Below are positions 19,176 to 29,917 of a stretch of 64,000 bases of DNA, in pieces (within the stretch, counting starts at the first letter, position 1; each line of letters begins with the position of its first letter). This DNA comes from Byssothecium circinans (Eukaryota; Ascomycota; Dothideomycetes; Pleosporales; Massarinaceae). A program made the position numbers and the translations under genes. The stretch covers positions 672,841 through 736,840 of the forward strand of contig ML976986.1 in NCBI GenBank assembly GCA_010015675.1, given 5' to 3'. A model generated the notes under the pieces. That model did no database searches, was not told the DNA's origin, and saw only the letters and a program-made list of their open reading frames with translations.

Positions 19176-21578
19176 TTATCCCCTCCTCTTGAAGCGAAAC
19201 CCCGTTTCTTCAGCATCGCTGTCGCTGTCATCCCGTTTAGCATACCGGCTTTTCTTCGAGTTTGGCTGGCCCGCAGCAACAGTGACAGGACCACGCTTCT
19301 TCCCCCTACTCTGAGTCTGCGTCTCTACGACCTGCGTCTCTGCCACTCTCTGCGTCCGCCCACTCCCTCTCGTGCTAGTCACAGGATCCTCTTCGTCATC
19401 AGGTCCGCTGTCTTCCACATTAACAACTTCAGTTGGCTTTGTTTTCTTCTTGCGTATGAACCCAGGCTCAGGCTCTGAATTACTATCCGCTGGAAGGCCT
19501 TGTCGACGCCCAACTCTACGCTCGTCTTCCTTGGTGCGTAGGAACGTCTCATTCTCCCTCTCCCCCTCTTCGACACCCCCCACGCTGACCACATGTTTGC
19601 CCGGTGCTTCCTCAAAAGAAACCAGGACCCTTTGTGAGTACGGCTCACGGTCTTGGCCCTTCTTCTTGAACTTCTTAAAATTCTTTCTCCCATCCCATGC
19701 AGGATCCCATCGGTCTGATTTTACTTGACTCTTTGCGCTAGGTCGTTGTTCCCGCGGCCGTATCGCCATCATTTCTATTACAATGTTCGCCCTAACCAGG
19801 GATGGATCCACTTCTCCTTGTGCTTCTCGATTGCCTTCCTCCTCTTGTCTACGCGTCTCTTGTTCTTGAACGAATTTGCGTGTTTCCTCGCGGATGTTCA
19901 TCTCCTTGACCGCATTCTTGGTACTCGTGGTATTCTTCCTGGACGTTTGGGTTTTAGGCGCGGTCTCTGGTTCTATCGATGCGGAGGGTGCGCGGGTGAC
20001 TTCTCGTTGACGCTTAATGGCTGCTGCGGCAGGGAAGAGCTCTTCCATTCGTCTAGCGCGCTCTTCCTCGATCGGCACAGTATCATCTGCGACTTGTGAC
20101 CGGGTGTTCTGCAGATTCTGTGTCTGTGTAATTGGGGCGGGTTGTGAAGACTGTTCTTCCACTGGCATGGACTCCTGCACATCTTCCATGGGCGTACCTC
20201 CTATCTTTCGTGTTTTTGCTGGAGGCTCGTAGTCGTCGAAACCACTGAAGCGACTAGTGGCTCCCCGTCGGATTGGACGCTTGCGAGGTATGGTTTTAGC
20301 GGGCTGCTCGGGCACTGATGCAGGTTCAGGCGCTTGCGAAGAAGCTCCAATCTGAGAAGCGGCTGGCGTGGTCTCACGCTTAGATCGCTGACTTCGTGTT
20401 GTTGGCGCCATATTAGAGTCAGCCTCTGGTACCTCAGTGGGCGGGCGTCGCAGTTGAGAATTATCTTTGGTGAGGATGGCGTCAAGGAACTCGTTCTGTA
20501 TGATGGATCGCTGATTTAGCGAGTGATCGACTCTTTTTACGAAGTCGGTCGCCCAAGCAGTCAGTTCATCGGGGCCGACCACGGCTAGACGGATGGTGAC
20601 GACTGGAAGAGCCGCATTATCGATCCTGCCTCTCTTCTTCTGGCCGGCAATGTTCTTCACATACTCAACATATTCTTCCACCGTTGTTTCACCGAGGTGA
20701 ATGTCGTAAAGCAAAGCTTTGCCACCGCCCAGGGCAACAACTTGATGCAAGTTGGCGTGTTGATTTCCATCAAGAAAGACAAATGTGAGTCCAGCAAACA
20801 CTTCTGATCGAGCAGGATCAGGTTCGAGCATGTTCTCTGGCCGAGCAACAGGTTCAGCTCCTGCTGGTGGGATGAAACCCCTCTCTTGCGGCCACCAAGC
20901 ATCAAAGTCCTCCTCCAGCTGCGAAGGCACATAGTTGCCGTTCGCGTCCACCGAATACGCGGCCGTGCTAAGCACGGCATCTAGAAATTCTGTCGTCACG
21001 ATTGGCTTCGCGGAAACCAACGCCTGTAGAACTTTGGGCAGATTGCGCTTCTGCGAAACGACATGGGTAGTCTTCCCATATATGAACTCTGTCGACGTCT
21101 TGATATCCATAGCGTGAAGTTGTGCAATGCGGTCCACACTCGTTGCATTGCCTTTCTTCTCCTTTGACGCGGTAGTAAAAACAAGGCCTTGCCATTTGAT
21201 CTTGAATGGAGGGTAACTATTGGATAACTTAATCGAGTGCTCTTTGTCGGTGAGGGTGATTTTGTCGTAGGTAACACTGCCATCTGCTGCCTTCATGCTC
21301 TTCAGACTCTGCGCATCCACAGTCGTACCCTGTCGACAGCTGAGGTCAATGACCTCCACTTGGGACCTTGTGTGCAGCTTGGTGCCGTTCTCTGGAGGTA
21401 CTTCCAGCACCTTGATCATCATATGCTTGCGCGACACATTCTTATTGTCGATGAAGACCTTTTTCCCTTCTGACGAGTCCCCATCAGTGGGTTTTGTGCG
21501 CCCAAATAGCTGTTGTGAGCCAGGCCTCAACCATACGCGCTTCCCTCCGAAGAGAGTCTCGTGTTCCAGGAACCACAT
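19176..21578 (-). CDS. Nbs1/Xrs2-like subunit of the MRN DNA-repair complex
   Basis: A single exon of 800 residues. Nbs1 links Mre11-Rad50 to phosphoproteins and to the Tel1/ATM kinase at double-strand breaks. The N-terminus MWFLEHETLFGGKRVWLRPG leads into an FHA domain with GRT (26-28), SRKH (49-52) and a GT turn near 84. Two BRCT-like regions follow, roughly 120-215 (ending IVTTEFLDAVLS) and 245-380. The middle is disordered and charged. RKNFKKFKKKG near residue 634 matches the basic-aromatic Mre11-binding motif of Nbs1 proteins. The extreme C-terminus DSDAEETGFRFKRRG resembles the acidic FxF/Y Tel1-binding tail. The frame is open upstream of 21578 and has another ATG there, but FHA alignment favours MWFLEHE. 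Confidence 0.9.
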   Translation of the reverse strand: MWFLEHETLFGGKRVWLRPGSQQLFGRTKPTDGDSSEGKKVFIDNKNVSRKHMMIKVLEVPPENGTKLHTRSQVEVIDLSCRQGTTVDAQSLKSMKAADGSVTYDKITLTDKEHSIKLSNSYPPFKIKWQGLVFTTASKEKKGNATSVDRIAQLHAMDIKTSTEFIYGKTTHVVSQKRNLPKVLQALVSAKPIVTTEFLDAVLSTAAYSVDANGNYVPSQLEEDFDAWWPQERGFIPPAGAEPVARPENMLEPDPARSEVFAGLTFVFLDGNQHANLHQVVALGGGKALLYDIHLGETTVEEYVEYVKNIAGQKKRGRIDNAALPVVTIRLAVVGPDELTAWATDFVKRVDHSLNQRSIIQNEFLDAILTKDNSQLRRPPTEVPEADSNMAPTTRSQRSKRETTPAASQIGASSQAPEPASVPEQPAKTIPRKRPIRRGATSRFSGFDDYEPPAKTRKIGGTPMEDVQESMPVEEQSSQPAPITQTQNLQNTRSQVADDTVPIEEERARRMEELFPAAAAIKRQREVTRAPSASIEPETAPKTQTSRKNTTSTKNAVKEMNIREETRKFVQEQETRRQEEEGNREAQGEVDPSLVRANIVIEMMAIRPREQRPSAKSQVKSDRWDPAWDGRKNFKKFKKKGQDREPYSQRVLVSFEEAPGKHVVSVGGVEEGERENETFLRTKEDERRVGRRQGLPADSNSEPEPGFIRKKKTKPTEVVNVEDSGPDDEEDPVTSTRGSGRTQRVAETQVVETQTQSRGKKRGPVTVAAGQPNSKKSRYAKRDDSDSDAEETGFRFKRRG

Positions 21579-22358
21579 TACGGGATGGAAAGACGGCGGC
21601 GTCGCGAGGGGTTGAAGATCCGTCAAGATGGCGGAGGAGTTCTGGGTGAAGGCTAGGAGGTAGCGAGCCGGTGGGAGGCGCGGGCGTGCCTCGCGGCAAG
21701 TTGCGTGGAGTGGTTGTCGGCCGTTGTGAGAGAAGGCGGCAGGATTGTGGTCCGTGCGTTGCTCTTTGCAAGATTGACGCGCAGGCACGTGCTCGGCTAA
21801 CGCGGCCAGCTTGAGGTTGTTCAGCTGTCTGTAATGCTCCACCTTTCGAGGCTTTTGTCCCATCAGAGTACAAACCAATCCGCCAAGCTCTTATTCAAAT
21901 TCACGCGTCATCACATCTGTGGAGAAGAATTAAGTTGAAAGTGATACCATATTCAGCACTTGTTTCTTTGAGCTCCCGCAAGCGCCTGCAGGAGTTTTCT
22001 GTTTTGAGCCATATCAAGATGGAATTTATTCCTGTTATTCATTCACTGAAAAAAGGGTGTGTACCCAAACGCACTGCTATGTCTCTCACCGTCGTGGATG
22101 GCTTGTCCATTCACCGACGCTTATTGGCTACCGAGACTGCGAACAGTGTGCGGATGCTCCAGACTCATACGACCAACCACTGAACCACCAAACGAAACTA
22201 AGCCGTCTTCCCCACTCGAGACTTGTTGCCCGATAGCTCCTTATGTACAGTACTTCACTTTGGACTGTTTCTTGACCTTAACATAACTTCATCTAAACGT
22301 CCGTCAACTTACACTCTTTTCGTCGTTGTTGTGTACATTCCCGTGTACTGATACCATC
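21579..22358. promoter_or_regulatory. Divergent promoter region, NBS1 / RBR ligase
   Basis: About 780 bp between two start codons facing away from each other. Both promoters must lie here. The NBS1 frame stays open into the first 300 bp, which may include its 5' untranslated region. No specific element is assigned. Confidence 0.45.
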
Positions 22359-24320
22359 ATGCGGATAAAAGACACATTGTCGACGCTGTTAGGTTGGCGG
22401 TCAACCAAGCAGACAGACAGTGGACCGTCGAACAAGACCGAATCACCTCGAAAAGGCCAGCCTTCTAAACCACATCAATTGCCCTCCGCAGACGTCTGTT
22501 GTTTCGACAGTCAGATAGTTCCATCCAGCACGCCTCGCAAGACCACCCCCAAGTTCACATGCCCAACACTTACGAAACGAATTTCACCTGGCTCGCCCCC
22601 GCTTTCTCGTAGAAGCTCCTCTCCATCGTCATTTTACACAGCGGCATCGACCCTCTCGTTCACCTTAGCTTGGGAACAACCACTCGCTTCCTCAAACCCG
22701 CCGACCTCCTACGAAAAGCCGTTGAGCCACACCACTCAACCCTGTGAAGGACGTACGAAGCCGCTCCGGAACCAGACTGCTCCATCTGATTGTACCTTCC
22801 CTGATCAGCCCAGCTGGGATCTAGAGCAGAGCATCCAAAGACCATACGCACCGCCTCACTGCTCTATATCTTCAAGTTCAAGAGCTCAATCGATGTCATC
22901 CAGGCGTGATCCTTCACCTCCACCGCCTAGACCTCTCAGACCATTCGCCCTAAGAGGATCCGATATCGCAGCGAGTGTAATCGCAATGACCAACACGACT
23001 GCTAGCCGTGTAGAGCGAGAGCGTGCAACGAGAGATCCTGTCGACCAGTTCGAAAGTCCAAGGAGGAGACATAACATTCATCTGGACTTCTTAAGTAACA
23101 GCTATGAGAATACTCTCGATTCGTTGGGGAGAGGTATATCCGGAAAGCGCCACCAGCCAATTCACGAACGATACACACCGCCTAACCCAGAGGTGGCACT
23201 TGATCGCAATCGTCATGTTGCCCGTACGACAGGTTCCGAATCAGGTGTGATGGATCTCACTGCAGACGAGTCAGATGACGTACAATACCCCGACCTTGAG
23301 CCAATCTTGAGAAATCGAACAGGCAGAACATTCCGTCTGTTTCAATCTATGCCTAGGGTGAGGACTCCATGGAACGGCGCCAAACCACGAAAGCGAAGAA
23401 GGCCTTATCGGCTTGGAACTACAGCAGACCTTATTGAATTGAGCTCCTCCAATTCAGACCAGGCCACCAGGGAAGCTGATGAAGACCAAGGATACGATGT
23501 TCTCCTGAATGTCGATCATGGGAGCGATTTTGTTTGGACTGCTCGATTTTCAAGACAACGATCGCGCTTTGGAGACCGCCCTGGTGCAGTTACATCCATG
23601 CTATCGCCTGTAGAACCAGAAACGCCCGACAATCGAGACTGCGCAGTATGTGGCGAGGCAATACCAGTCGCCGACTTCCCTTCTCTTGCCAATTGTACCC
23701 ATGCGCCCGAGACGTGTTGCGACTGCTTTGCTCCCTGGATAGAAGCAGAGTTAGCCACCAAAGGCTGGCATAATATCAGATGCCCCGGGACGAACTGCAA
23801 TATCCTCCTCCAGCATCACCAGGTCCAAGCGTATGCTACACCAAAGACTTTCGAGCAATATGATATGTTCGCAATGCGTGAAGCTCTCGGCAACATTCCT
23901 GACTTCGTATGGTGTACAGCTCCAGGATGCACGTCGGGTCAAATCCACTCAGACGGCAACGAGGGTAACATATTCAGATGCGTAGCCTGCGGTTATCGCC
24001 TATGCCTTATCCACAAGGTCAAATGGCACGAGGGGGAAACTTGCGATGAGTACACGTATCGAACCAGTAGACGAAAGCAGAGGGATGAACTGGCGCGACA
24101 AAACAAAGCGAGCGAGGCAGCTATCGAAAAGATAGCAAAGAAGTGTCCCGAGTGTACCTCACCCATCGAAAAAGACGGGGGGTGCGATCACATGACCTGT
24201 CGGTACTGCGAGCATCAATTCTGCTGGGAGTGCTTTGTCGATTGGGACCGTGTCATGGGACCTAGGGGAAACCTGGCGCATCATCGAAGCTGTAGGTACC
24301 ATAGTAGTCGGATCTGGTAA
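22359..24320 (+). CDS. RBR-type E3 ubiquitin ligase
   Basis: A single exon of 653 residues. RBR ligases take ubiquitin from an E2 onto a RING2 cysteine before passing it to a substrate. The first 420 residues are Ser/Pro-rich and disordered, with an acidic motif VMDLTADESDDVQ near 300 that resembles a SUMO-interacting motif. RING1 starts at about 428 (DCAVCGEAIPVADFPSL), then an in-between-RING domain (FVWCTAPGCTSGQ, FRCVACGYRLCLIH, HEGETCDEY), then RING2 from about 596 (KKCPECTSPIEKDGGCDHMT). The Cys in GGCDHM is the expected catalytic residue. The protein ends about 30 residues after RING2. The start at 22359 is the first in-frame ATG. Substrate unknown. Confidence 0.92.
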   Translation: MRIKDTLSTLLGWRSTKQTDSGPSNKTESPRKGQPSKPHQLPSADVCCFDSQIVPSSTPRKTTPKFTCPTLTKRISPGSPPLSRRSSSPSSFYTAASTLSFTLAWEQPLASSNPPTSYEKPLSHTTQPCEGRTKPLRNQTAPSDCTFPDQPSWDLEQSIQRPYAPPHCSISSSSRAQSMSSRRDPSPPPPRPLRPFALRGSDIAASVIAMTNTTASRVERERATRDPVDQFESPRRRHNIHLDFLSNSYENTLDSLGRGISGKRHQPIHERYTPPNPEVALDRNRHVARTTGSESGVMDLTADESDDVQYPDLEPILRNRTGRTFRLFQSMPRVRTPWNGAKPRKRRRPYRLGTTADLIELSSSNSDQATREADEDQGYDVLLNVDHGSDFVWTARFSRQRSRFGDRPGAVTSMLSPVEPETPDNRDCAVCGEAIPVADFPSLANCTHAPETCCDCFAPWIEAELATKGWHNIRCPGTNCNILLQHHQVQAYATPKTFEQYDMFAMREALGNIPDFVWCTAPGCTSGQIHSDGNEGNIFRCVACGYRLCLIHKVKWHEGETCDEYTYRTSRRKQRDELARQNKASEAAIEKIAKKCPECTSPIEKDGGCDHMTCRYCEHQFCWECFVDWDRVMGPRGNLAHHRSCRYHSSRIW

Positions 24321-24853
24321 GGTAGTGGACAGAGCCGATTGAGTGGTTTGTGTAGTCGGATGGAGTCGGACTCTCGGATATATACATATGTAGGATCCGA
24401 TTCACTCGCAGATCTACCCGTGTGTCTTTCTTTGATAGGAAGCAAGTGTGGCGGCTTTTCTGCAAAGGTCTCAAAGACAACATTGACAGACTTGAAACTC
24501 ATGCGAATAAGCATCTTATCTTCAATCAAAATTATCGACCAATTTCTAGTTTCTTCTCCTGTTGTACCGAGGAATGGTTTATGCGGTCCGGCCGGCTGCC
24601 CGCATGATTGGTCGCTCGGCAACTGGTCCTTTGAAATTTTTCCGGGTGCCGATGTCAACAAACAGTCCTCACTGTGCACATCGCCCAGCATTGACGCTTG
24701 CTCGTCGTCTCTCTGCGCTCATGGTCAATCTGTGAAGTCTGTCGCTCCTTACTGCTGCGTTTGCGAAACCCAGCCTTACCCGTCCTACCCTTTTTTCAGG
24801 CACAAGCTGTCCTCCAGGCCCCTCAAAGCACGTCGCCACACGTTAAAGCAAAG
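24321..24853. promoter_or_regulatory. ERG4 upstream region with CCAAT cores
   Basis: About 530 bp that should contain the RBR ligase terminator and the ERG4 promoter. CCAAT-box cores occur at 24539-24543 (plus) and 24607-24611 (as ATTGG). In filamentous fungi the CCAAT-binding complex regulates ergosterol genes; relevance here is an inference from two 5-mers only. No gene seen. Confidence 0.3.
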
Positions 24854-26718
24854 ATGTCTGAGCGAATGACGAGGTCCCGTACAGGGAAGACACCCTCGTA
24901 AGTACCGCGCAGGTGTGGGTAGAAAGGAATATAGCTAATTAGAATGCTACAGCAAACCTTCAAACCCCGGATTCGTTGAAACCCCCGGACGCAGAAAGTC
25001 CACGCGCAAATCCATTATTCAGACTCTCGAGGACGCGGACGTGACATCCGGAGCTGAATCAAATTCTAAGCCGGCGGCATTCGATATCAAGACTGAAAAT
25101 GGCGCTACTGCGGTTAACGGCAATGGAAAGCTCAACGGACATGAGAACGGGCATGCGAATGGGCTCACAAATGGCGTCGTAAACGGCGATACCAACGGGC
25201 ATGCGGATCAATACCCGAGTGGCCCTGCCATCGCACGCGAGCGCAAGGAATCCGTCTCAAGGCACCTTAATTGGGGACCCTACGAGACGTCCGGCGAGCG
25301 CGAATTCGGTGGTTCCCTCGGCATGGGCGCAATGATGATCGGATTTCCCATGCTCATGTACTATATGTGGATTGGCGCGTACTTTTACAACGGCAAATTT
25401 CCCAAACCTGCGGACGGTCAGACGTACACACAATTCTTCGAACATATGTGGAACTTGGTCAAGACGGAAGCGTATCCGACAGCGCAGGCATGGAGAATTT
25501 ACTGGACGTTTGGCATCGTGCAGATGGTCTTCTATCTCCTGCTTCCAGGCGTGTATCGCAATGGAAAGCCGCTGCCGCATCTAAATATGAAGATGCTTCT
25601 CTACTACTGCTCTGGCATGTGGTCGTTCTACACAAACATCGTGCTTGGACTCGTCCTGCACTTCACTGGCATCTTCAAGCTGTATACTCTGCTTGAGGAA
25701 TTTGGGCATATTATGAGCGTCGCTATTTTGACTGCGTTCTTGTTCTCAGCTGTGGCATACTTCTCAGCCATCGTTCGAGGCAAGACCATGAGAATGACTG
25801 GGTACCCCATCTACGATTTTTTTCTGGGTGCCGAACTCAACCCTAGATTGTTCGGTATTCTCGATTTCAAGATGTTTCTTGAGGTCCGCATCCCGTGGTA
25901 TACTCTTTTCTTCTTGTCTCTCGGCACCTGCTTGAAGCAATGGGAGCAGTACGGTTATGTATCTCTAGAGGCAGTCTTCCTTTTGGTGGCTATGTGGTTG
26001 TATGCAAACGCTTGCGCCAAGGGTGAGCATTTGATCACCACTACATGGTACGTCGTGTCTACAACACCAATTCACTTCCCGCGCTAATTTGAGAATAGGG
26101 ACATGTATTACGAAAAACTCGGTTTCATGCTCATCTTCTGGAATATGGCTGGCGTCCCGCTCTCCTACTGCCACTGCATCCTCTACATATACCTGCACCA
26201 CCCCTCCGAATACACCTGGCCGACCTGGTTCCCTCCGCTCCTCCTAATCCCCTATGCCTTCGTCTACTATGTCTGGGACACAACCAACTCGCAAAAGAAC
26301 CAATTCCGACAAGAAGAGCGCGGCGTCGTCGAGGAACGCACCACCTTCCCCTACTTCCGCTACGGTCGTATCGCAAACCCTAAGACGATTGAGACGAAGG
26401 ACGGCAAAAATATTTTGTGTGACGGGTGGTATGGCAAAGCACGCAAGATTCATTATAGCTGCGACGTCTTCTTTGCCATTAGCTGGGGCTTAATCACAGG
26501 GTTCAACAGTCCGTTTCCGTGGTTCTATAGTGTGTTTTTTGTCGCTATGATTCTTCATCGCGCGAAGAGGGATATTGAGAAGTGTAAAAAGAATTATGGG
26601 GAAGCGTGGGTCGAGTATGAGAAGAGGGTTCCTTATCTTTTTATTCCGGTGAGTATCCTCCCTATCCTGAACTATATCAAGATAATTTGGCTAATTAATG
26701 TCATAGTACGTCTACTAA
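24854..26718 (+). CDS. ERG4: Delta(24(28))-sterol reductase (ERG4)
   Basis: Four exons: 24854-24897, 24953-26047, 26099-26648, 26707-26718; 566 residues. It catalyses the last step of ergosterol synthesis, NADPH reduction of the C-24(28) double bond, in the endoplasmic reticulum. After a low-complexity N-terminus with Asn/Gly repeats ([16 protein letters not shown]) come eight or so hydrophobic segments. Both ERG4/ERG24 signatures are present: the block around [15 protein letters not shown] and the C-terminal [20 protein letters not shown] with final [31 protein letters not shown] and [14 protein letters not shown] match ERG4 rather than the C-14 reductase ERG24. The last exon codes only Tyr-Val-Tyr-stop, restored by an intron right after FIP; without that splice the conserved C-terminus is lost. 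Confidence 0.94.
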
Positions 26719-27123
26719 TACCTTTTTTCTGGATGGAAGGCTCCCGGTGGCCTCTCCATCGGTCTTTTTCCTATCAAACACCCCTTCGGTTCGCCGATTT
26801 GACGGCACGATGCCTATGTATTTTATCCTCAATTGTCACAAGTGCAAGCCTGGTATTGGATATCTAAGGTTTTGACGAGGTCATGTACGTTTATGGAGTG
26901 CGAGAGTATACACAGTAATCGTAATCATTCACATTATAGTACATGTGCAAACTGGCTGCATGCAAGCAGCTTATGCCGGGTGATGCTATGCAAATGCTTA
27001 TGAGAACGAATAAGGAGGATGAAGGACAACATTGCATGTCTACATTGATCGTAAAAACTTCTTTCAACTCGCCGTTACCTACTCACTAAACCCCCCTCCC
27101 CCCGCCCCCTCTTCACACACCGC
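26719..27123. other. Convergent intergenic region
   Basis: About 400 bp between the ERG4 stop and the stop of the minus-strand coiled-coil gene. It should hold both 3' untranslated regions. No gene seen. Confidence 0.4.
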
Positions 27124-28869
27124 TCACTTCCCACCACGCTCCCACCTCGGCGCCCTCCGCTTACCACCCACCGGCGCCAACGTCGGCCTCTTGGCCGCCC
27201 GACCCCCAGTCGGTGACTCTTCCAGCCCAGCGTCAGCAAGCGCACGCTTCCGACTAGAAGACGACCGGCCCGCGGTGGGCGACACCTCCGGGCCGTCGAT
27301 ATAGCTCAGTATATGGCTGTTATGAGCTTCATCCGCGTCGAAGAAGTGGTCGTCATCGGACTCAGGCTCTTCCTTGACGTCCTCTTCATCTCCCTCGGGC
27401 GACGGCGACCGAGCGACGCCCATCCTGGCAAGGGCCGCAAGAGGCTTCCGAGCGGGCTTGTTCTCCTTCTCAGACAGGGAGGCAGACGCGCTATCGTCGG
27501 TTTCTTCGACGTTGATATTCACAGCGGCTGGGGAGGACTGGGCCGTGTCACCGGCGAAGACCTTGATAGGGCTGTCGGTGGTGCGGAAGGGGTTTTCTTC
27601 TTCGTAGCTGTCAATGTCGTTGTCGAAGTCGGAGACGTTGTCGTTCTTCATGCTATCGATGATTGACTGTAGGCGGAGGTTTTCGGCGGTGAGACGATCA
27701 TTGTTGTCCAAGAGCATCCGCTGGAACTCTTCGCGCTCCTTCTGTAGTTCTTCGATTTCGGCCTTGTGTTTGGCTACGAGATCGTGATGGGTGTCTGCGT
27801 GAGTTTCGCTGTCCTGGTTCTCGGCCTGCATGGCGGCGATCTTCCGATCGCAGTCTGCCCTGACCTTCTGACAATCCTTTTCGCACTTCGACTTCAGCTG
27901 CTTACACTGCTCGCTATAGAGTCTTTCCATGTCGTCGATAGTCTCTTGATGCTTGGCCTCAACGTCACTGACGGTGTGCGTGGTTGTGCGATCTCCCTGC
28001 TCAAGAGCCTCGATCTTTGCCTGAAATTCGGCCTCGCACCTTTTCTTGGTGTCTTGAGCCTTTTGGAGCCAGAACGTCTCGATGCGCGTAATCTTGTCCT
28101 TAAACTGGATCTGGACCTCAGCTGCAACGGCCTTCTCAAAGTTTCTCTCGTTGATTTCGGCCTGCTCCTTTAGAGTATTCTGATATTTGCCTTTCAAAAG
28201 TTGGAGACGATCGTCCCATGTCTTTTGCTCAGCCGCGAGTCTTGATTTGCTGAAATCGGCGGTCTTCTCGTCGCGCTCAAGCGTTGCAACAAGGTCAACC
28301 GCGCGATCGTGTTCTGTTTGATCGAGATGGAGGACGGCGGTACTCAAAGCTTTGTGCAGATTGTCGAAGGTGTCCGCGATAGAAGGAATGGGAAGCGTTT
28401 CATAGTTCCATTCGTTGATCGTTTTGCATGCGGCTTTGACTGTGTCGAGCACACCCTTGAGGGCTGCGATGGGATCAGCGGAGGCGCTGCTAGCGTCGTA
28501 GGTGAGGGGCAGTTTGAAGCCGTGAGTAGCATTAGGCTCGATCTCAACGACAGTTGCTCCAGTCTTATCTTTAGCCTTGCCTTTGCTATGTGGCGCTGAG
28601 ATTTCGGCGTAGGGCTTGTGCACCTTCGGCTTGCTGGGCACAGGAAACTCTCGGTCGGTGATGGTGATGCCGGTCGTTTTGGTGCCATTCTGCTTCGGCT
28701 GGGTTGGGCGGCGGCGGCCAGACGTTGATTGGAACTTGGGTGCTGGCGTAGGGAAAGCATTCCAGTCTACGGTCTTGTTGTCCCTGTACACCGCTCGGGG
28801 AATGGGAAAGCTAGTTTCTCCATGGGCCTTCTTCGAATAGGTGCGGGGTTGCTTACGAGCCGAAGTCAT
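27124..28869 (-). CDS. Coiled-coil protein, unknown function
   Basis: A single exon of 581 residues from a clear ATG. The N-terminal 130 residues are basic and Thr/Pro-rich (RTYSKKAHGETSFPIPRAV). Residues about 150-400 are a long Glu/Lys/Gln-rich helix region with heptad character (for example KGKYQNTLKEQAEINERNFE, DDMERLYSEQCKQLKSKCEK), strongly suggesting a coiled coil. The C-terminal third is acidic then basic, with several Ser-Pro/Thr-Pro sites (ARSPSPEGDEE, PEVSPTAGR, EESPTGGRAAK) and a KRALAD-type basic patch that could be a nuclear signal. This architecture fits a cell-cycle-regulated nuclear or spindle-associated protein, but I recognise no family. Confidence 0.85.
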   Translation of the reverse strand: MTSARKQPRTYSKKAHGETSFPIPRAVYRDNKTVDWNAFPTPAPKFQSTSGRRRPTQPKQNGTKTTGITITDREFPVPSKPKVHKPYAEISAPHSKGKAKDKTGATVVEIEPNATHGFKLPLTYDASSASADPIAALKGVLDTVKAACKTINEWNYETLPIPSIADTFDNLHKALSTAVLHLDQTEHDRAVDLVATLERDEKTADFSKSRLAAEQKTWDDRLQLLKGKYQNTLKEQAEINERNFEKAVAAEVQIQFKDKITRIETFWLQKAQDTKKRCEAEFQAKIEALEQGDRTTTHTVSDVEAKHQETIDDMERLYSEQCKQLKSKCEKDCQKVRADCDRKIAAMQAENQDSETHADTHHDLVAKHKAEIEELQKEREEFQRMLLDNNDRLTAENLRLQSIIDSMKNDNVSDFDNDIDSYEEENPFRTTDSPIKVFAGDTAQSSPAAVNINVEETDDSASASLSEKENKPARKPLAALARMGVARSPSPEGDEEDVKEEPESDDDHFFDADEAHNSHILSYIDGPEVSPTAGRSSSSRKRALADAGLEESPTGGRAAKRPTLAPVGGKRRAPRWERGGK

Positions 28870-29917
28870 CGTGTGTAGGGTGTCGCGTATAGATGTTGTG
28901 AACTTGTATAGCAGGGGTGAAGGAAGCTGTTTGCTCGCAAAGGTGGCTTGGAAGCTGCGATCGAAACGAAGCTGTAGCTCAGGTCAAGCTCGGGCAGTTG
29001 TGCGCTTGTAGCGAAGATAAGGCGTGTTCATCGGCTTCAAGTTGTACCGCAGCGAAGGTAGTAGTTGGATTGGCTGCTCGCCAACTGTACGCTTGGAGTG
29101 AGATTGTTTCGATGCTCTGGAGTGAGGCAGTGGAAAAGACCAAGTCTGGGTTCGAATTGCGTCACAGCTAGGCGCTCGTGATAAACGGCTCGGTGGTGGG
29201 CGAGGCGGCCGCGGCAGGAGAATTTGTGCAGCGTAAAGGTGCAGTCTGCTTGATCGATTGCAATTGGTACGCTCGTGGTGAGAGTTGTTGAGAATGTGGT
29301 GAGGCGAAGGTGTATGCAGACAGCTAGAGCGCTATTGTACTACAAATATTGTCTGCTTAAGTAGCGCAGATAGTGCGGTCGTGTAGATAGAGCCGCGGGC
29401 AGGTGTGGTCAAGGCGAGCGCAGTGATCTGAAGAACGCGGGGTATATGCGTGGGGGCTTCGGCACGCGTACGTAGGAAGTATGGACGTTTGACAGTCGGT
29501 GAAAGATCGCAATATGGGTAGGCAGCCAAGGTTCGCAAGGTCAATAGACAAGTGACAGTCGAACAACAGGACCACGTTTAATAATTGAGATCACAAAGGG
29601 GGACGGGTGGTCAGTCAAGGACATATGGAGTCAAATGACGCCGGTATAAGAGAGATAGAAGAGGGAGAGTAACTGTTTGGACAAATAGACCAGAGCAAAG
29701 AAAGTTGTGGGGATCCAAGCCAACCATTGCTCTGATGAAAGAAGGTTTTCGCATTCACCGCGGATACACACTGCGCCGTCTATGCAAGCTCTTTTGTGAG
29801 CATGTTGCTCTTCCACTTCGTACTCTGCTCTTATACTACAATGGATTCGTGATGTGTCATGCTATTATACAGGTCCGCCTGCGCAGAGCGTTTCGTCCAG
29901 GTGACCGGTTCGATTGT
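28870..29917. other. Intergenic, coiled-coil gene promoter side
   Basis: About 1 kb between the coiled-coil gene start and the MGR2 stop, both on the minus strand. The first part is the coiled-coil gene promoter. No gene, tRNA or repeat is recognisable. Confidence 0.4.

Noticed and set aside
21579..21878. 100-residue N-terminal extension of NBS1
   Set aside because: The FHA domain begins at MWFLEHE as in other Nbs1 proteins; the extension is Arg/Gln/Pro-rich and without pattern, probably 5' untranslated sequence.
29120..29175. Second tRNA-like word GGGTTCGAATT
   Set aside because: The flanking bases do not form a 5-bp T-stem and no cloverleaf fits.
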